Below, piece by piece: positions 8,363 to 17,367 of a stretch of 64,000 bases of DNA. The stretch comes from Deinococcus yavapaiensis KR-236 (GTDB taxonomy: Bacteria; Deinococcota; Deinococci; Deinococcales; Deinococcaceae). The translations under genes and the position numbers were made by a program. Positions within the stretch are counted from its first letter, which is position 1; each line of letters opens with the position of its first letter. Location: positions 21,409 to 85,408 of the forward strand of contig NZ_QJSX01000009.1 in NCBI RefSeq assembly GCF_003217515.1. Direction: 5' to 3'. The notes below the pieces were generated by a model that was not told where the DNA came from, made no database searches, and saw only the letters and a program-made list of their open reading frames with translations.

Positions 8363-9457
8363 TCACGCCTCGGCGACGAGCGCCCGACGCAATTTCGTCT
8401 CGTCCACGGTGACGTTTCGCAGTTCGTCGAGCCAAAGCTCACCGTCGTGCAAGGTCGGCAGGGCGGTGGTGACGTCCTCCTCGAGCTTCAAGAAGAAGCT
8501 GAGCTCGCTGGGATGGTCGACTTCCGCGTGGCTCGCGACGAGGGCGGCGTGAATCGTGCCGAGCGTCGTGGACGCTTGCGAGCCGATCATGACGCCCTTG
8601 CCGCGCGCGCGCGCGATCTCGAGCATCTCCAGCGACGACGTGAAGCCGGTGCGCGCCGTCTTCACGTTGAGGATGTCGAAGGTGTCGAAGTCGAGCTCGC
8701 GCTCGAGGTCGGGCAAGGTGAAGCACGAATCGTCGGCGACGATCGGCAAGATGCCTTCGGCCTTCAGCGTGGCGCGCGCGCGCAAGGCGCGAACGGGCAG
8801 CGGTTCTTCGACGTACAGCAAGCCCGCGTCGCGCATGGCGCGCAGAGCCGCCCTCGCTCCTTCGGGCGTCAAGGTCTCGTTGCTGTCCGCGTAGAGATCC
8901 ACGCCGTGCCCTTCGAATTCGTGCGCGAGGGCCGAGATCACTTGCAGGTCCCGCGCGTGGTCGCGTCCCACCTTGACCTTCAAGACGCGCACGCCCGCCG
9001 CCACGACGCGCTTCGCCTCGTTCAGCATGTCGGCCTTCGAGGCGATGCCGAGGATGAACGACGCGCGCACGCGCCGCTGGGGTCCGAGCAGGGCGTCGAA
9101 GAGGGTCGTGCCGTTCACGGCGGCCCGAGCGTCCCACAACGCCATGTCGAGCGCGCCGCGCGCGGCGTGATTGTTGGCGACGCTGCCGAGCACGCGGGCG
9201 AGGCCCGCCTCGTCACGCACGTCGAGTCCCACGAGGCGTTCCGTGAGGTGGTCGACGATGCCACGGATACTCGCGACCGTCTCGCCGTAAATGGTGGGCC
9301 GCGGCGGCGCCTCCGATTGCCCGAGCGCCCCGCCCGCGACGTGAACGCGGATCAAGACGTGCTCGGCGGCGTCGAGCCGCGAGTGCGCGCCCCATTGAAG
9401 GGCGCCCTTGAGCGGCAGGCGGTACGGCAGGGCCTCGACACGCTTGATCGTGGTCAC
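8363..9457 (-). CDS. Enolase-superfamily epimerase (dipeptide epimerase-like)
   Basis: A 364-aa member of the mandelate racemase/muconate lactonising enzyme group. The capping domain is followed by the barrel with the KVKVG lysine pair, the metal ligands in YADSNE, VEEP and ADDS, the opposite-face lysine in LNVKTARTGF, and IGSQ near the end. This set best fits L-Ala-D/L-Glu-type dipeptide epimerases or N-succinylamino acid racemases acting in peptidoglycan peptide recycling. The start GTG at 9457 is preferred over 9463 because GGAG lies 5 bases upstream and it forms a 4-base GTGA overlap with the P-loop gene before it. Confidence 0.8.
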   Translation of the reverse strand: MTTIKRVEALPYRLPLKGALQWGAHSRLDAAEHVLIRVHVAGGALGQSEAPPRPTIYGETVASIRGIVDHLTERLVGLDVRDEAGLARVLGSVANNHAARGALDMALWDARAAVNGTTLFDALLGPQRRVRASFILGIASKADMLNEAKRVVAAGVRVLKVKVGRDHARDLQVISALAHEFEGHGVDLYADSNETLTPEGARAALRAMRDAGLLYVEEPLPVRALRARATLKAEGILPIVADDSCFTLPDLERELDFDTFDILNVKTARTGFTSSLEMLEIARARGKGVMIGSQASTTLGTIHAALVASHAEVDHPSELSFFLKLEEDVTTALPTLHDGELWLDELRNVTVDETKLRRALVAEA

Positions 9458-10212
9458 AGCCACTCCATGACGCGGCGCGCAATTTCTCGAGCGTCGTACC
9501 GAACCGTGTCGAGAATCAAGGCTCGTTCGGACGGCAAGCCTTCCAGCACGCGCACGGTCGCTTCGGGGTCGTAGTTGCGCCGCTCCGTCACGACGATACG
9601 CGTCTTGGCGGCGAGGTCGGCCGAGTCCACGTCGAGGCGGGCCAAGGCGTCGAGGGTCTCGTCGTCGAACACGTCACGCACGTCGGCAATGGCGTTCAAG
9701 GCTTCGCGGGCGGTCGCGGCCGTGTCCGCCTGCTCGACGGCGTCGAACGCGTCGCCGCGACCGAGCAGGCGACGGACGCGCACGAAGTCGGGCGCCGTGA
9801 GGGCCACGAAGCGCGCGAGCGGCAAGTGCCGAGCGGCGTGCGTCACCTCGTTCACGCCCCGCAGCCCATCGAAGAGCAGGACTTCGGCGTCGTTCGGAAC
9901 GCGAAGCGCCGCGAGCGCCTCGGCCATGCCGCCCGGATGCGCTTGGCGGTAGGCGGCGGTGAGGCGGAAGCGTTCCTCGCGGTCGGTCACGGGCGCGCCC
10001 ACGAACGGTTCGATCATCACGGCGTCCGTCACGGCGCGGCGGTCGGGCAGCAAGGTGAACGGCACGCCGAGGTCGCGCATCGCGCCGAGAACGGTGCTCT
10101 TGCCGACGCCCGTCACACCGACGAGCACCACGACGGGTACGTCGCGCACCCGTCGTTCGCTTCGCGCCGCGTCGCCCGTCCATCCTGTTCCTTCCTGAAG
10201 TCGGTCGGTCAT
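9454..10212 (-). CDS. P-loop ATPase/GTPase-like protein
   Basis: A 252-aa protein with Walker A GVTGVGKST (about residues 32-40) and a Walker-B-like LLFDG. The arrangement recalls small-molecule or peptide-linked P-loop kinases; I cannot name the substrate. It overlaps the enolase-superfamily gene by 4 bases and is transcribed with it, suggesting a joint role, perhaps cell-wall peptide metabolism. The ATG at 10212 opens the frame shortly before a promoter-sized gap separating it from the divergent GGDEF gene. Confidence 0.6.
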   Translation of the reverse strand: MTDRLQEGTGWTGDAARSERRVRDVPVVVLVGVTGVGKSTVLGAMRDLGVPFTLLPDRRAVTDAVMIEPFVGAPVTDREERFRLTAAYRQAHPGGMAEALAALRVPNDAEVLLFDGLRGVNEVTHAARHLPLARFVALTAPDFVRVRRLLGRGDAFDAVEQADTAATAREALNAIADVRDVFDDETLDALARLDVDSADLAAKTRIVVTERRNYDPEATVRVLEGLPSERALILDTVRYDAREIARRVMEWL

Positions 10213-10319
10213 CGGTTCAGTCTAGGACGGAGCGCCGAAGCGTTCGGCACTCACTTCTAAGCGAAAAGCAGCATTGTGAAGATTGTGTAAGAACGACGCC
10301 GTTACGCTGGCGATGTCGT

Positions 10320-11327
10320 ATGCCCGATGAGCCCGCCGCTTCCCTTCCCCGACTGCACGACGGGCTGCTCGAGCGATACAGAGCTTTCGTGGCGGCCCTC
10401 GGCGTGCTGTTCTCGTGCCGCTCGGCACAGGACATCGTCCGGGTCGCGCACGAACAGTTGCTCGCGATTTTCGACGCCCCGATCCTCGTGATCGCGTGGA
10501 CGCGCGAGCAAGGCGGCTGGTTCTGCCAGATGCGCGAAGGCGACGAGCTGTACGAAAGCGAAATTCCGGCGCGAAACGACGGGTTGTTCGAGCGGGTGCT
10601 GGCGGGAACGTTCGAGGCGACGGGCGACGTGTTGGAGTACGCCAGAACGCACGACCTGTTTCTTCGCGAACTTCGCGACGACGACGACGACGACTGGTCG
10701 AGGTCTTGGATGGGCGTGCCGCTCGTGATCGACGGACGGACGCGCGGCGTGCTGTCCTTGCAATCGTACGAGCCCAACGCCTTTCACGCCGAGGACTTGG
10801 AGTTGCTGCGCGTCATGGCCGCACATCTCGGCGTCGCGTTCGAAAACGCGGAGTTGCGCACGAAGCTGGAAGCCCAAGCGCACACTGACGCCCTCACCGA
10901 CTTGCCGAACCGACGCGCGTTCGACGAGGCCCTGGAGACCTCGTGGCACGCCACCGCCGAGTGGACGCTCGTCGTGCTGGACGTCCAGGAATTCAAGGCA
11001 ATCAACGATACCTTCGGGCACGACGTGGGAGACGCGGTGTTGCGCGAACTCGCTCGATTGCTGGCGAGCGTCCCGACGAGTCCGGAAGGCGCCTTTCGCC
11101 TCGGCGGAGACGAGTTCGCGTTGCTGCTGCGCGGAGACGGGAAGGCCGCCGCGCATCGTTTGAACGCGTGGTTCGAGGCCGTCGAGCGGTTCTCTTGGCC
11201 TCACGGGCACCACGTCGGCGTCAACGCGGGCGCGTGCGAACGACGTGAGGCGTCCAACGCCGAGACTTGGCTTCGTCTCGCCGACCGCCGCATGTACGAG
11301 GCGAAGGCGCGCCGCGCGCCGTGGTGA
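10320..11327 (+). CDS. GAF-GGDEF diguanylate cyclase
   Basis: A 335-aa cytoplasmic protein. An N-terminal GAF-like sensory domain (about residues 20-165) is joined by a helix to a GGDEF domain (about 175-330). The active-site signature RLGGDEF is intact with Gly262-Gly263-Asp264-Glu265-Phe266, and DLPNRRAFD and FKAINDTFGHDVGD are the expected flanking motifs, so it should make cyclic di-GMP. An acidic run of six aspartates (about residue 120) is odd. A weak ribosome binding site precedes the ATG at 10320. It stands alone, divergent from the P-loop gene. Confidence 0.88.
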   Translation: MPDEPAASLPRLHDGLLERYRAFVAALGVLFSCRSAQDIVRVAHEQLLAIFDAPILVIAWTREQGGWFCQMREGDELYESEIPARNDGLFERVLAGTFEATGDVLEYARTHDLFLRELRDDDDDDWSRSWMGVPLVIDGRTRGVLSLQSYEPNAFHAEDLELLRVMAAHLGVAFENAELRTKLEAQAHTDALTDLPNRRAFDEALETSWHATAEWTLVVLDVQEFKAINDTFGHDVGDAVLRELARLLASVPTSPEGAFRLGGDEFALLLRGDGKAAAHRLNAWFEAVERFSWPHGHHVGVNAGACERREASNAETWLRLADRRMYEAKARRAPW

Positions 11328-11414
11328 CGCTTCGCGCGACGTGCCAAACTCACTTTCGTTTTCCCTCCGGGACGCTACCTTTGCGCCTGTTGCCGTGAAC
11401 CGTCGCGTGCAACG

Positions 11415-11541
11415 CTCTTATCCAGAGCACGTCAGGGACCTGGCCCTTCGAAGCGTGCAGCAACCGACCCTCATCACGGTCAAGGTGCTTTCCAGCCTGA
11501 AGCGCGCCGACGATGGCATGACGCTTCGGGAGCGATAAGAG
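11415..11541 (+). ncRNA. SAM-I (S-box) riboswitch
   Basis: All SAM-I hallmarks are present: P1 strands CTCTTAT and ATAAGAG at the two ends, CCAGAGC then GGGACCTGGCCC, GCAACC, AAGGTGCTTTCCAGC, and the purine-rich 3' part. It lies 107 bases upstream of the metN start and would shut off methionine import when S-adenosylmethionine is abundant. The region just downstream forms the expression platform (see the terminator entry). Confidence 0.93.
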
Positions 11542-11605
11542 AAGGGTCGCACGCCAAATGCCGTCCCCTTCTCGACACATCTTCGGGAAGGGGACGTCTC
11601 GTTTC
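11539..11605 (+). terminator. Riboswitch expression platform: antiterminator and terminator
   Basis: A perfect 10-bp stem, 11562-11571 with 11587-11596 (15-nt loop), is followed by a T-rich run. The 5' arm can instead pair with GAGAAGGG at 11539-11546, which overlaps the 3' strand of riboswitch helix P1. This mutually exclusive pairing is a textbook transcriptional off-switch: SAM binding frees the terminator. Confidence 0.85.
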
Positions 11606-11647
11606 ATCCTCCCACCCGCCGTTCGTGCGCTCGGGAGGGCGCTTCTC

Positions 11648-12577
11648 GTGATCGAATTCCAGCACGTCCACAAAACGTACGAAGGCGGGCACGTCGCCCT
11701 GCAAGACTTGAGCCTCGAGGTGAAGGCGGGAAGCGCCTTCGGAATCATCGGTGAGAGCGGCGCGGGCAAAAGCACCGTCACCCGCCTCATCTCGGGCCTC
11801 GAAGTTCCGTCGAGCGGCGAAGTGCGCGTCCTCGGGCAAAATCTCGCGGCGCTCGCGGGCCGTGAGCGCCGCGCCGTGCAAAGCAAGATCGGCATGGTCT
11901 TCCAGCACTTCAACCTCCTCGCGCAGCGCACCGCTGCCGGAAACGTCGCCTTGCCGCTCGAACTCGCCGGCGTGCCGAAAAAGAAGCGTGACGCTCGCGT
12001 GCGTGAAGTGCTCGACCTCGTCGGGCTCTCCGCCTTCGCCGAACGTTACCCCGCGCAACTGTCAGGCGGGCAAAAGCAACGCGTCGGCATCGCCCGCGCC
12101 CTCGCGCTCGAACCGCGCCTCCTGATCGCCGACGAGGCGACGTCCGCGCTCGACCCGGCGACGAGCGCGAGCATCCTGCGTCTTCTGCGCGACGTGCAGA
12201 CCAAGACGGGCCTCACGCTCGTGATCGTCACGCACCAGATGGAAGTCGTGCGCGCCGCTTGCACGCACGTCGCCGTGATGGAGCGCGGCGTGCTCGTGGA
12301 AAGCGGCGAGGCGAACGAGGTGCTGCGCCGCCCCGCGCACGCGGCGACGCGCGCCCTCCTCAACGCGCACAAGCCCGACGTGACGCTCGCGCCGCACGAG
12401 ACGCTCGCGCGCGTGACCATCGAAGGCGGCCTCGGCACCGAGGTCCTCGCGCGGCTCGCCGCGTCGAAGGTGCGCGTCGTGAGCGTCGAGCCGATCGAAG
12501 GCGCGGCGGACGTGTGGCTCGCCTTGCCCGAAGGCGTCAACGAACGAGCGGTCCTCGGCGTGGAGGTGGCGGCGTGA
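11648..12577 (+). CDS. metN: Methionine ABC importer ATP-binding protein
   Basis: A 309-aa ABC ATPase. Walker A GESGAGKST (residues 35-43), Q-loop FQHFNLL, signature LSGGQKQRVGIARAL, Walker B LLIADEATSALDP, and a C-terminal NIL/ACT-like domain (about 240-309) that binds methionine in MetN. The open frame extends to an ATG at 11558, but that would run through the riboswitch terminator; the GTG at 11648, preceded by GGGAGGG, fits the family N-terminus. First gene of metNIQ, overlapping metI by 4 bases. Confidence 0.93.
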   Translation: MIEFQHVHKTYEGGHVALQDLSLEVKAGSAFGIIGESGAGKSTVTRLISGLEVPSSGEVRVLGQNLAALAGRERRAVQSKIGMVFQHFNLLAQRTAAGNVALPLELAGVPKKKRDARVREVLDLVGLSAFAERYPAQLSGGQKQRVGIARALALEPRLLIADEATSALDPATSASILRLLRDVQTKTGLTLVIVTHQMEVVRAACTHVAVMERGVLVESGEANEVLRRPAHAATRALLNAHKPDVTLAPHETLARVTIEGGLGTEVLARLAASKVRVVSVEPIEGAADVWLALPEGVNERAVLGVEVAA

Positions 12578-13227
12578 ACGACATGCTGCGAGACCTCCTC
12601 GTGCAAGGCACGCTCGAAACCCTCGGGATGGTCGTGCCGAGCGCCCTCGTCGCGCAACTCCTCGGAACGCTGCTCGGCGTGCTCCTCGTGATCACGCGGC
12701 CCGGCCACCTCAAGCCCAACGCGCCGTTGCACCGCGTCTTGGGACTCGTGATGAACGTCGGACGATCGCTGCCGTTCATCATCTTGCTCGTCGTGCTGAT
12801 TCCGTTCACGCGCCTCGTCACGGGCACGTCCATCGGTTCCACGGCGGCCATCGTGCCGCTCACGGTCGCCGCGATTCCCTTCGTGGCACGCCTCGTGGAA
12901 AGCGCCCTCCTCGAAGTTCCCAACGGCGTTCTCGAAGCGGTGCGCGTGATGGGCGCCCGCAACGGACAGATCATCTTCAAGGTGCTGCTGCCCGAAGCGA
13001 GAAGCGCGCTCGTCCTGGGATTCACCGTCATGACCATCAGCCTCGTCGGCTACTCGGCGATGGCGGGCGCGATCGGGGGCGGCGGCCTCGGCGACCTCGC
13101 CATTCGATACGGTTATCAACGCTTCGAAACGACCGTCATGATCGCCACCGTCGTCATCCTGGTCGTCCTCGTGCAAGCCTTGCAACTTCTCGGCGACTTC
13201 GTCGCCCGTAAACTCGACCACCGCTGA
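12574..13227 (+). CDS. metI: Methionine ABC importer permease
   Basis: A 217-aa permease with about five transmembrane helices and the cytoplasmic coupling-helix region EAVRVMGARNGQIIFKVLLPEAR typical of MetI. The GTG at 12574 overlaps the metN stop (GTGA); an ATG at 12583 is an alternative. It sits between metN and metQ and is under the same riboswitch. Confidence 0.92.
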   Translation: MNDMLRDLLVQGTLETLGMVVPSALVAQLLGTLLGVLLVITRPGHLKPNAPLHRVLGLVMNVGRSLPFIILLVVLIPFTRLVTGTSIGSTAAIVPLTVAAIPFVARLVESALLEVPNGVLEAVRVMGARNGQIIFKVLLPEARSALVLGFTVMTISLVGYSAMAGAIGGGGLGDLAIRYGYQRFETTVMIATVVILVVLVQALQLLGDFVARKLDHR

Positions 13228-13244
13228 ACTCAAGGAGTTTCATC

Positions 13245-14012
13245 ATGAATAAAATCGCCATTCTCGCTGCCCTGCTCTCCTCTACCGCCTTCGCCGGAAC
13301 GCTGCGCGTCGGAGCCACGCCTGTTCCGCACGCCGAGATCCTGAACTTCGTCAAGCCGATCCTCGCCAAGCAAGGCGTGACCCTCGAAATCCGCGAGTTC
13401 ACCGACTACGTGCAGCCGAACCTCGCGCTCGCCGACGGCAGCATCGACGTGAACTTCTTCCAGCACGTGCCGTACCTCGACGAGTTCCAGAAGAATCGGC
13501 CGCTCGGCATCGTCGCGTCCACGAAGGTGCACGTCGAGCCCATGGGCGTCTACAGCAAGAAGCTCACGAGCCTCAAGACCATCAAGGCGGGCGCGACGAT
13601 CGCCATTCCCAACGACCCGAGCAACTCGGGGCGCGCCTTGAAGCTTCTGGAGCGCGCGGGCCTCATTCGCCTGCGTAAAGAGGCGGGGATCAAGGCCACC
13701 GTCCTCGACATCACCACGAACGTCAAGAAGCTGAAGTTTCGCGAACTCGAAGCCGCGCAACTGCCCCGCGCCCTGCAAGACGTAGACGCCGCCGTCATCA
13801 ACACGAACTACGCGCTCGAAGCGGGCTTCAATCCTGTCAAGGACAGCTTGTTCATCGAAGGCAAGCAAAGCCCGTACGCGAACGTCCTCGCCGTGAAGCC
13901 CGCCACACTGAAGAACCCCGACTTCATCAAGTTGCAAAAGGTGCTCAACAGCGCCGAGGTGAAAGCCTTCATCCAAAAGCAGTACAAGGGCGCGGTCGTT
14001 CCCGCCTTCTGA
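13245..14012 (+). CDS. metQ: Methionine-binding protein
   Basis: A 255-aa NlpA/MetQ family solute-binding protein with an N-terminal signal peptide ending near AFA. Conserved stretches include VGATPVPHAEIL, DGSIDVNFFQHVPYL, IAIPNDPSNSGRAL and VINTNYALEAG. There is no lipobox cysteine, so it appears to be a secreted or uncleaved-anchor form rather than a lipoprotein. AAGGAG precedes the ATG. Last gene of the riboswitch-controlled metNIQ operon, followed by a strong terminator. Confidence 0.92.
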   Translation: MNKIAILAALLSSTAFAGTLRVGATPVPHAEILNFVKPILAKQGVTLEIREFTDYVQPNLALADGSIDVNFFQHVPYLDEFQKNRPLGIVASTKVHVEPMGVYSKKLTSLKTIKAGATIAIPNDPSNSGRALKLLERAGLIRLRKEAGIKATVLDITTNVKKLKFRELEAAQLPRALQDVDAAVINTNYALEAGFNPVKDSLFIEGKQSPYANVLAVKPATLKNPDFIKLQKVLNSAEVKAFIQKQYKGAVVPAF

Positions 14013-14029
14013 ATCTCCCCAATCCTCTC

Positions 14030-14062
14030 GGGGAGGCGCCCCGCGGCGCCTCCCCGCATCGT
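14030..14062 (+). terminator. metNIQ terminator
   Basis: Perfect 11-bp stem (14030-14040 with 14045-14055) with a CCGC loop, followed by GCATCGTTTTC. It lies between the convergent metQ and DUF6766 genes and could serve both. Confidence 0.85.
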
Positions 14063-14064
14063 TT

Positions 14065-14730
14065 TCAGGCGTCGCCCGTTTGAGCGTGGGGCGCGGCGAC
14101 GGGCTTGGATTCCGGCGAGCCTTTCTGCCGCAGCACGATCGACAGCAGCACGATCGACGCGACCGCCAGAAACTCGCTTTGCCAGTTCTGCAGCGACTGG
14201 AACCAAAAGGTGGAAGACGTCATGAACTCCGCGAGGTCGATGGGCCGCTGACCGTGCGCGATCGCCTCCAAGTTGCGCTCGTCCATGCCGCTCCACCCGT
14301 GCAAAACGAACGAAATCGCGAAGAGCGTGAAGAACGCGATGCTGAGCGAGTTCTGGTACAGCGCCAAAGCGAGCCCGCCGCGCTTGACGGGACCCGGAAC
14401 GTCCGGGCGGTCCTGGAACTCCAGCGGGTCTTGATCGACGGGTTCCTCCTCGTCGATCTTTTTCGATTCCGCCGAGCCTTTCTGGCGCAGCCACACCGTC
14501 AAGAGGACGTACGCACCCATCTGAAGGAACTCGCTTTCCCAATTTTCGGTCGTGGCTTCCCAAAAATGCGCCGTGCCGAGATAGCGCGAGAAGGTCACGT
14601 CCGTGCCACCATGATCTTCTCGGTCCGAGTTGAAGTCTCGCCATCCCACGAGGGACTGACCGACCCAGAGCATGAGGAAGATCGCGACGACGACGATCCC
14701 GAGGTTGTTTTCACGCCAGAAGCGTTGCAT
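14065..14730 (-). CDS. DUF6766 membrane protein
   Basis: A 221-aa protein with about four transmembrane helices arranged as two similar halves: each has an ...FW-x-S/T-x(2)-NWxSEFL motif followed by a helix and an RQKGS-ESK tail (TENWESEFLQMGAYVLL and LQNWQSEFLAVASIVLL). This internal duplication is characteristic of the uncharacterised DUF6766 family. The start at 14730 is fixed by GAAGGAGG eight bases upstream. No function is known. Confidence 0.75.
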   Translation of the reverse strand: MQRFWRENNLGIVVVAIFLMLWVGQSLVGWRDFNSDREDHGGTDVTFSRYLGTAHFWEATTENWESEFLQMGAYVLLTVWLRQKGSAESKKIDEEEPVDQDPLEFQDRPDVPGPVKRGGLALALYQNSLSIAFFTLFAISFVLHGWSGMDERNLEAIAHGQRPIDLAEFMTSSTFWFQSLQNWQSEFLAVASIVLLSIVLRQKGSPESKPVAAPHAQTGDA

Positions 14731-14899
14731 GCCGACCTCCTTCGCTTGCCTGCCTTTCCCCGAGCATGAGGGATTGTAGCCACGCCCGCCATGAGGCGCC
14801 CTTGAGCGAGCCGCCAGAAGATCTACAGGAACGCGCTCGACCGAACAGCCTGAAGAAAGCGCCAATTTCCTTCCCAGCTCGATCGCCCAGAATGAACGC

Positions 14900-15529
14900 A
14901 TGAAGGACCTTGTGCAACAACTCCTCTTTATGGCGATGACGGACGCGACGGGCGGCGCTCGCGGCGGTGACAACCTCGACGGCGTCGACGCGAACGACGA
15001 GACGGACGCCATGAGCGGCGGCGACGCGACGTCCGAGGACGGCGACATTCCCGGCGTGGCCGACGAACCCGACACCGAGTACGACGATCCCGACGCGGAC
15101 TCCGACGCGACGAGTTCCGAAGGCGGAGACGACCAGCCGTATCCCGGCTACGTTCCCGACGACGTCGTGGCCGCGCCCGGCCAAATCGACGAGAACGAGA
15201 TCGACAATCAGCGAATGGGCGAGGCGGCGATGCGCGACCTCGGCATCGATCCGAAGATGCGCGAAGAAATGCTCGACAACGCCGTCGCCTACGGTCTCGA
15301 CGTCGAACCGACGAACGTGAACGACGAGCGCGCCTTCGACGACGGCCTGCCCGGCTCGTGGTCGGACTTCAGCGCCGTCACCGAGGACGCTCCGGAAGGA
15401 ACGACGCGCCTCGCCGATCCGAACGACGACGCGGGCGGCGACGTGAAAGGTCCCCGAGTCGGCGGCGCGGGCGGCTTCGACGGCGGTCCCGCTCGAACGA
15501 CGCCCCTTCCCGGCAGCGACGACGAGTAA
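14900..15529 (+). CDS. Acidic hypothetical protein
   Basis: A 209-aa protein extremely rich in Asp, Glu, Gly and Asn, with no membrane segment or signal peptide and a likely disordered character. A short central stretch (QRMGEAAMRDLGIDPKMREE) looks helical and may be the only folded part. I do not recognise a family. It is divergent from DUF6766 and followed by a probable terminator. Because high-GC DNA easily generates Asp/Gly-rich frames, existence as a real protein is likely but not certain. Confidence 0.6.
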   Translation: MKDLVQQLLFMAMTDATGGARGGDNLDGVDANDETDAMSGGDATSEDGDIPGVADEPDTEYDDPDADSDATSSEGGDDQPYPGYVPDDVVAAPGQIDENEIDNQRMGEAAMRDLGIDPKMREEMLDNAVAYGLDVEPTNVNDERAFDDGLPGSWSDFSAVTEDAPEGTTRLADPNDDAGGDVKGPRVGGAGGFDGGPARTTPLPGSDDE

Positions 15530-15544
15530 CGCTTCCAAGTACTG

Positions 15545-15597
15545 AAAGGCCCGCGCGGCCCGCACATCCCCGAAGTGAGCCGCGACGGGCTTTCTTC
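15545..15597 (+). terminator. Probable terminator after the acidic protein gene
   Basis: GCCCGCGCGGC pairs with GCCGCGACGGGC (one bulge, loop of about 19 nt) and is followed by TTTCTT. It separates the acidic protein gene from the DUF421 gene. Confidence 0.5.
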
Positions 15598-15674
15598 GCC
15601 TTCTCGCGATGCACCTCCCGGCGCGCGGTCGGGCCCGAAGTCTGGCGGACCGCGTTTTATGAGTATCATGACGC

Positions 15675-16391
15675 ATGAGCGCCACGGAAGTCGTTCCGTT
15701 CGATTGGCATCGGATGTTCATCGGAGACGCGCCGTGGCTGTTTCTGCTCGAAATCGTCTTCAGGACGCTCTTGATGTACGGTTGGCTGCTGCTGCTGCTG
15801 CGCATCGTCGGGCGGCGCGGCTTGGCGCAACTTTCCATCGTGGAGTTCGCGATCGTCATCGCGCTCGGTTCGGCCGTCGGTGACGCGCCCTTCTACCCGG
15901 ACGTGCCCCTGCTGCACGCCATGCTCGTCGTGGCCGTCGTCGTGTTCTTGCAGTGGGGCCTCGCGCAACTCATCAACCGAAGCGAAAAAGTCGAGACGTT
16001 CATGGAAGGCCGTCCGACGCTCGTCGTGGACGGAGGCCGCGTGAACTTGCAAGGCCTCAAAGACGTCAGCCTCTCCAGCGAGGAGTTGTTCGAACGCCTA
16101 CGGCTCGCCGGGGTGACGCAACTCGGCGAGGTGCGCTTCGCGTTCGTGGAGCAAGGCGGCAACCTCAGCATCTTTCGCTTCGAGGCGCGGTCCGTGCGAC
16201 TCGGGCTTCCGATCGTGCCGCCGCAAGACCTCGTCGATTCGGACGCGCTGGAGAACGAAGCGCGCGCCGACGATCCGCACGCCTGCACGAACTGCGGCGA
16301 CGTCGAGGCTTCACGGCCCGCCGGACCTTGCCCCCGTTGCGGTCAACGGCGTTGGATTCCCGCGAAGGTCGACGCGTTCGAGGATGCGTGA
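15675..16391 (+). CDS. DUF421 membrane protein with C-terminal zinc ribbon
   Basis: A 238-aa protein of the YetF/DUF421 family: three N-terminal membrane helices (about residues 15-95) containing RIVGRRGLAQLS and EFAIVIALGS, then a cytoplasmic domain with the family's RPTLVVDGGRVN and RLAGVTQLGEVRFAFVEQ. Unusually the C-terminus carries two CxxC pairs, CTNCG and CPRCG, spaced like a rubredoxin-type zinc ribbon. The family is linked to sporulation or envelope functions in Bacillus, but biochemical activity is unknown. Confidence 0.82.
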   Translation: MSATEVVPFDWHRMFIGDAPWLFLLEIVFRTLLMYGWLLLLLRIVGRRGLAQLSIVEFAIVIALGSAVGDAPFYPDVPLLHAMLVVAVVVFLQWGLAQLINRSEKVETFMEGRPTLVVDGGRVNLQGLKDVSLSSEELFERLRLAGVTQLGEVRFAFVEQGGNLSIFRFEARSVRLGLPIVPPQDLVDSDALENEARADDPHACTNCGDVEASRPAGPCPRCGQRRWIPAKVDAFEDA

Positions 16392-16434
16392 GCCGCGCGC
16401 TCGTGCGACCTCGTGCCAGCAGGGCGGCCGGGTC

Positions 16435-17199
16435 TCACCGAACGTACGAAGCTCCGTTGAGGTCCAGCGTCGCCCCGGTCATGTGCCGCGCGAGGCCCGA
16501 CGCGAGAAACGCCACGGTATTCGCGACTTCCTCGGGCGGCACCACGTCTCCCAGCGGGATGTCGCGCGCGATGTCGGCGGCGTGCTCGCGCAAGTATCCT
16601 TCGGCCATCTCGGTGCGAACCCAACCGGGCGCCACGGCGTACGCCAAGATGCCGTCGGGCGCGTACCCACGCGCGATCGAACGTGTCAGGGCGATGACGC
16701 CTCCCTTGGACGCCGCGTAGTGCATGGACTCCGGATTGTCTCCCCGAAAGGCCGCGCGGCTCGCGACGTTGATGATGGTTCCGCCGCCTCGCCCCCGAAA
16801 GTGCACGATCGCTTCGCGGCACAGATCGGCGACCGCCACCAAGTTCACCTGCAGGGTGCGGGCCCACGTTTGCGCCCACGCGCTCGCCTCGTCGTCCACG
16901 GTCACGCTCGGCGCGATGCCCGCGTTGTTCACCAGCACGTCCACCCGCCCTTGCCACGCCACGGCGTCGCGGAACAATGCGGTGGCCGCGCCGGGACGAC
17001 CCAAGTCCGCGCCGAGCGCGACCGATCGCTCCGATCCGAGTTCCTCCACGAGCGCCCTGGCTTCCTCCTCGTTGCGCCCGTAGTGCACGATGACCTGCGC
17101 GCCCGCCGCGGACAACGTGCGGGCGGTGACCGCGCCGATACCGCGTGAGCTTCCCGTCACGAGAATCACTTTCCCCGTCAAGTCGAGCATGCGCCTCAT
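16435..17199 (-). CDS. Short-chain dehydrogenase/reductase
   Basis: A 254-aa classical SDR. The cofactor motif is VTGSSRGIG (TGxxxGIG at residues 15-22), NNAG is intact, and the catalytic Ser-Tyr-Lys set is present (VASRAAF, YAASKGG). The C-terminus has the usual VAPGWVRTEM and SGLARHMTGATLDLNG. Of the FabG/3-oxoacyl reductase or sugar alcohol dehydrogenase type; substrate not predictable. The start at 17199 (MRRMLDLTGK) is chosen because the beta1 strand begins directly after; the open frame extends further but the extra residues have no family match. Confidence 0.85.
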   Translation of the reverse strand: MRRMLDLTGKVILVTGSSRGIGAVTARTLSAAGAQVIVHYGRNEEEARALVEELGSERSVALGADLGRPGAATALFRDAVAWQGRVDVLVNNAGIAPSVTVDDEASAWAQTWARTLQVNLVAVADLCREAIVHFRGRGGGTIINVASRAAFRGDNPESMHYAASKGGVIALTRSIARGYAPDGILAYAVAPGWVRTEMAEGYLREHAADIARDIPLGDVVPPEEVANTVAFLASGLARHMTGATLDLNGASYVR

Positions 17200-17367
17200 T
17201 ATGCAAGCCGACGAACCAAGTTTCTTCGTGCCGTCCGTTCGCCCCGCCGACTTCGGCGCCTCGAAAGCAACTTCGAGGACGCGAGTGGATTCTGCGTCCA
17301 CAGACCGTTCCTCGACGGGTCACTCGGGATCACGTGAAAATCACTCGGCGATTTCTAGCATGCGGGC

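Noticed and set aside
11558..11647. Upstream ATG extension of metN
   Set aside because: It would place coding sequence over the riboswitch terminator, and the family N-terminus begins at the GTG at 11648.
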